Source: an uncultured Actinomycetes bacterium (GTDB taxonomy: Bacteria; Actinomycetota; Thermoleophilia; Solirubrobacterales; 70-9). Taken from it: a stretch of 14,319 nucleotides of DNA. The stretch covers positions 1-14,319 of the forward strand of contig CAMLQY010000041.1 of assembly GCA_946482365.1 (NCBI GenBank), read 5' to 3'. A program made the translations under genes and the position numbers. Under the pieces are notes generated by a model. The model worked only from the letters and a program-made list of their open reading frames with translations. It searched no databases and had not been told where the DNA came from. Below, piece by piece: positions 12,868-14,319 of the stretch (position 1 is its first letter; every line of letters starts with the position of its first letter).

Positions 12868-13296
12868 TCACCGCTCCTCCTCGAGCATCGTGTAGCCGCG
12901 GCCCTCGTGATCGAAGCCGAGCAGGTCTCCCTGCGGGTTCTTCTTTCCGCCGTGGTGGTAGGCGCGCACCTCGGCGATCAGGCCGTCGCGGAAGACGAAC
13001 CACTCGGTGCCTCGGTCGAGCCGCTTCTCGCCGCTCTTGGGGTCGCGCCAGGTCATCGTCCACTCGATCACCGCTTCGTCGCCCTCGCCTTCGAGCGCGT
13101 TCTCGACGAACCACTGGGCCTCGATGCTCTTCACCGCGAGGTCTGTCATCTGCCCGATCGTCTCGGCTCCCTCGTGGGGGCCAAGGCGCGTGTAGTAGTG
13201 CGTCGCGTCATCGGTGAAATGCCGGGCAACCGCCTCGGCGTCCCCCGTGTTCAGCGCCTCGTAGTAGGAGCGGATGTGGTCGACCTGGGACCCCAT
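12868..13296 (-). CDS. SnoaL-like / NTF2-like family protein
   Basis: A 142-aa cone-fold protein. It opens with HIRSYYEALNTGDAEAVARH, the usual first helix of SnoaL/NTF2-like proteins, then FTDDATHYY, a long amphipathic region, and the beta-sheet strands EAVIEWTMTWRD and TEWFVFRDGLIAEVRAYHH. Relatives include polyketide cyclases, limonene-epoxide-hydrolase-like enzymes and many ligand-binding proteins without known activity. It starts 13 bp after the stop of the second acyl-CoA dehydrogenase, with GGGGGGA serving as ribosome site, so it is in that operon and probably acts on or binds a related acyl or ring intermediate (inference). It converges with the small coiled-coil gene. Confidence 0.88.
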   Translation of the reverse strand: MGSQVDHIRSYYEALNTGDAEAVARHFTDDATHYYTRLGPHEGAETIGQMTDLAVKSIEAQWFVENALEGEGDEAVIEWTMTWRDPKSGEKRLDRGTEWFVFRDGLIAEVRAYHHGGKKNPQGDLLGFDHEGRGYTMLEEER

Positions 13297-13309
13297 GCGG
13301 GCGTCCCCC

Positions 13310-14319
13310 CTAGAGCCCGTAGCTCTTCCCGATCACGTCGAGCATCACCTCGTCGGTGCCGGCGCCGATCCGGTTGAGCCGCACGTCGCGGTAGGCGCGC
13401 TCGATCTCGTACTCCTTCATGTAGCCGTAGCCGCCGAGGATCTGGATGCACTCGTCGGCGACCTCGCAGGCCATGCGAGAGGAGAAGAGCTTTGCCATCG
13501 TGATCTCGCGCACCGGGTACTCGCCGTTGGCGAAGCGCCAGGCGGTCGCGTAGGTGAACTGCTTCGCCGCCTCGGCCTTGGTCGCCATCTCTGCGAACTT
13601 GTGGCGGATCGCCTGGAACTTGCCGATCGGGCGGCCGAAGGCTTCGCGCTCCTTGGCGTACTCGAGGGTCTTCTCGATCATCCGTTCCGCCCCCGCATGG
13701 GAGCCGGCGGCGGCGACCAGGCGCTCGCCCTGGAGCTCCCAGGCGATGTGGTAGAAGCCCTTGCCCTCTTCGCCGAGGATCGCGCTGGCCGGGACGCGGA
13801 CGTCTTCGAAGGCGAGTTCGCCGGTGTCGGAGGCGTGCATCCCCATCTTCTCCAGCTCGGCAGAGACGCTGAAGCCGGGGACCTTCTCGCCGCTCTCGTC
13901 GCGCAGGTCGACGACGAAGAGGGTGATGCCGGCGTGGCGCTCCTCGGGGTTGGTCTTGGCGACGAGGACGATGAAGTCGGCGCGGGGCCCGTTGGTGATG
14001 AACGTCTTGGAGCCGTTGATGACGAATTCGTCGCCGTCGCGGATCGCCGTGGTGCGGATGCCCGCCACGTCGGAGCCGGCGCCCGGCTCGGTGATCCCGA
14101 GGCAGCCGACCTTCTCGCCCTTCAGGCCCGGTTCGAGGTACCTGCGCTTCTGCTCCTCGGTGCCGAGCAGGTGGATCGGCGGCAGCACCATGTCGGTCTG
14201 CACGGCGAAGCCCATGTTGGTGCCGCCCGAGCCGGTGTAGCTCATGCACTCGGCGCGGACCAGCGAGTAGTAGTAGTCGCCGCCCTGGCCGCCGTACTCC
14301 TCCGGGAAGCAGAGGCCGA
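13310..14319 (-). CDS. Acyl-CoA dehydrogenase, N-terminus beyond the window
   Basis: FAD-dependent acyl-CoA dehydrogenase; 335 residues are visible and, by comparison with the other copy in this window, roughly the first 60 lie beyond the right edge. An internal ATG at 14245 is not the true start, since the frame continues upstream with the conserved CFPEEYGGQGG block. Both signatures are present, GITEPGAGSDVAG and QILGGYGYMKEYEIERAYRD. As in the other copy, the MCAD-type Glu position is Gly (RIGAGTDE), while the Glu of GERLV occupies the IVD/LCAD-type base position. It is clearly paralogous to the gene at 11418-12596 but not a recent duplicate. It leads an operon with the SnoaL-like gene 13 bp downstream. 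Confidence 0.93.
   Translation of the reverse strand, partial: GLCFPEEYGGQGGDYYYSLVRAECMSYTGSGGTNMGFAVQTDMVLPPIHLLGTEEQKRRYLEPGLKGEKVGCLGITEPGAGSDVAGIRTTAIRDGDEFVINGSKTFITNGPRADFIVLVAKTNPEERHAGITLFVVDLRDESGEKVPGFSVSAELEKMGMHASDTGELAFEDVRVPASAILGEEGKGFYHIAWELQGERLVAAAGSHAGAERMIEKTLEYAKEREAFGRPIGKFQAIRHKFAEMATKAEAAKQFTYATAWRFANGEYPVREITMAKLFSSRMACEVADECIQILGGYGYMKEYEIERAYRDVRLNRIGAGTDEVMLDVIGKSYGL

Noticed and set aside
1..14319. CRISPR array, tRNA/rRNA genes, integrase, transposase, toxin-antitoxin or defence genes
   Set aside because: I looked for regularly spaced repeats, cloverleaf-like arms and the relevant protein motifs on both strands and found none that hold up.

Overview
The window is about 70% GC over most of its length (for example 42 of 60 bases in 12001-12060). 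It is packed with acyl-CoA dehydrogenases, SDR oxidoreductases, an F420-type (deazaflavin) oxidoreductase, TetR and VOC proteins, with many overlapping or non-ATG starts. That gene mix and style suggest an actinobacterium, most likely a Thermoleophilia/Solirubrobacterales-like soil lineage; this is inference from gene content, not a marker gene. The first ~104 bases are homopolymer runs that look like a contig-end artefact.

Layout. 1-269: low-quality end plus a perfect 25-bp inverted repeat just past the amidase stop. 270-1712 (-): amidase-signature hydrolase, divergent from 1781-2353 (+) TetR regulator, with a 16-bp palindrome between them. 2350-3822 (+): glycerol kinase, apparently starting at CTG inside the tetR stop. 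3869-4573 (+): PlsC-type acyltransferase. 4566-4726: long imperfect palindrome filling the gap between convergent genes. 4727-5638 (-): AHL-lactonase-like metallo-beta-lactamase (MBL) fold hydrolase, divergent from 5691-6548 (+) SDR of the trans-2-enoyl-CoA reductase (PECR) type. 6563-6613: second hairpin between convergent genes. 6618-9816 (-): one-directional run that reads, in transcription order, a 23-aa ORF, DUF4234-like membrane protein, VOC protein, GNAT acetyltransferase, FabG-like SDR and Ddn-like deazaflavin oxidoreductase. A good sigma70-type promoter lies upstream at 9856-9883. 9900-10334 (-): SixA-like phosphatase, preceded by a decapitated C-terminal piece of an MBL-fold hydrolase (10331-~10492). 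10493-11397: lower-GC patch holding an unrecognised membrane protein. 11418-12596 (-) and 13310-14319 (-, cut by the window edge): two acyl-CoA dehydrogenases, separated by a tiny coiled-coil membrane protein (+) and a SnoaL/NTF2-like protein (-).

Together the genes point to lipid and acyl-CoA metabolism: glycerol phosphorylation, acyl transfer to glycerol phosphate, enoyl-CoA reduction and acyl-CoA dehydrogenation, plus small-molecule hydrolysis and detoxification. I do not see a defence island, CRISPR array, prophage, RNA gene or complete mobile element. The least ordinary features are two kinase/oxidoreductase genes that seem to start at CTG within a CTGA stop overlap, the long palindrome at 4566-4726, the lower-GC patch next to a truncated MBL gene, and a 23-aa ORF with the best promoter and ribosome site in the window.
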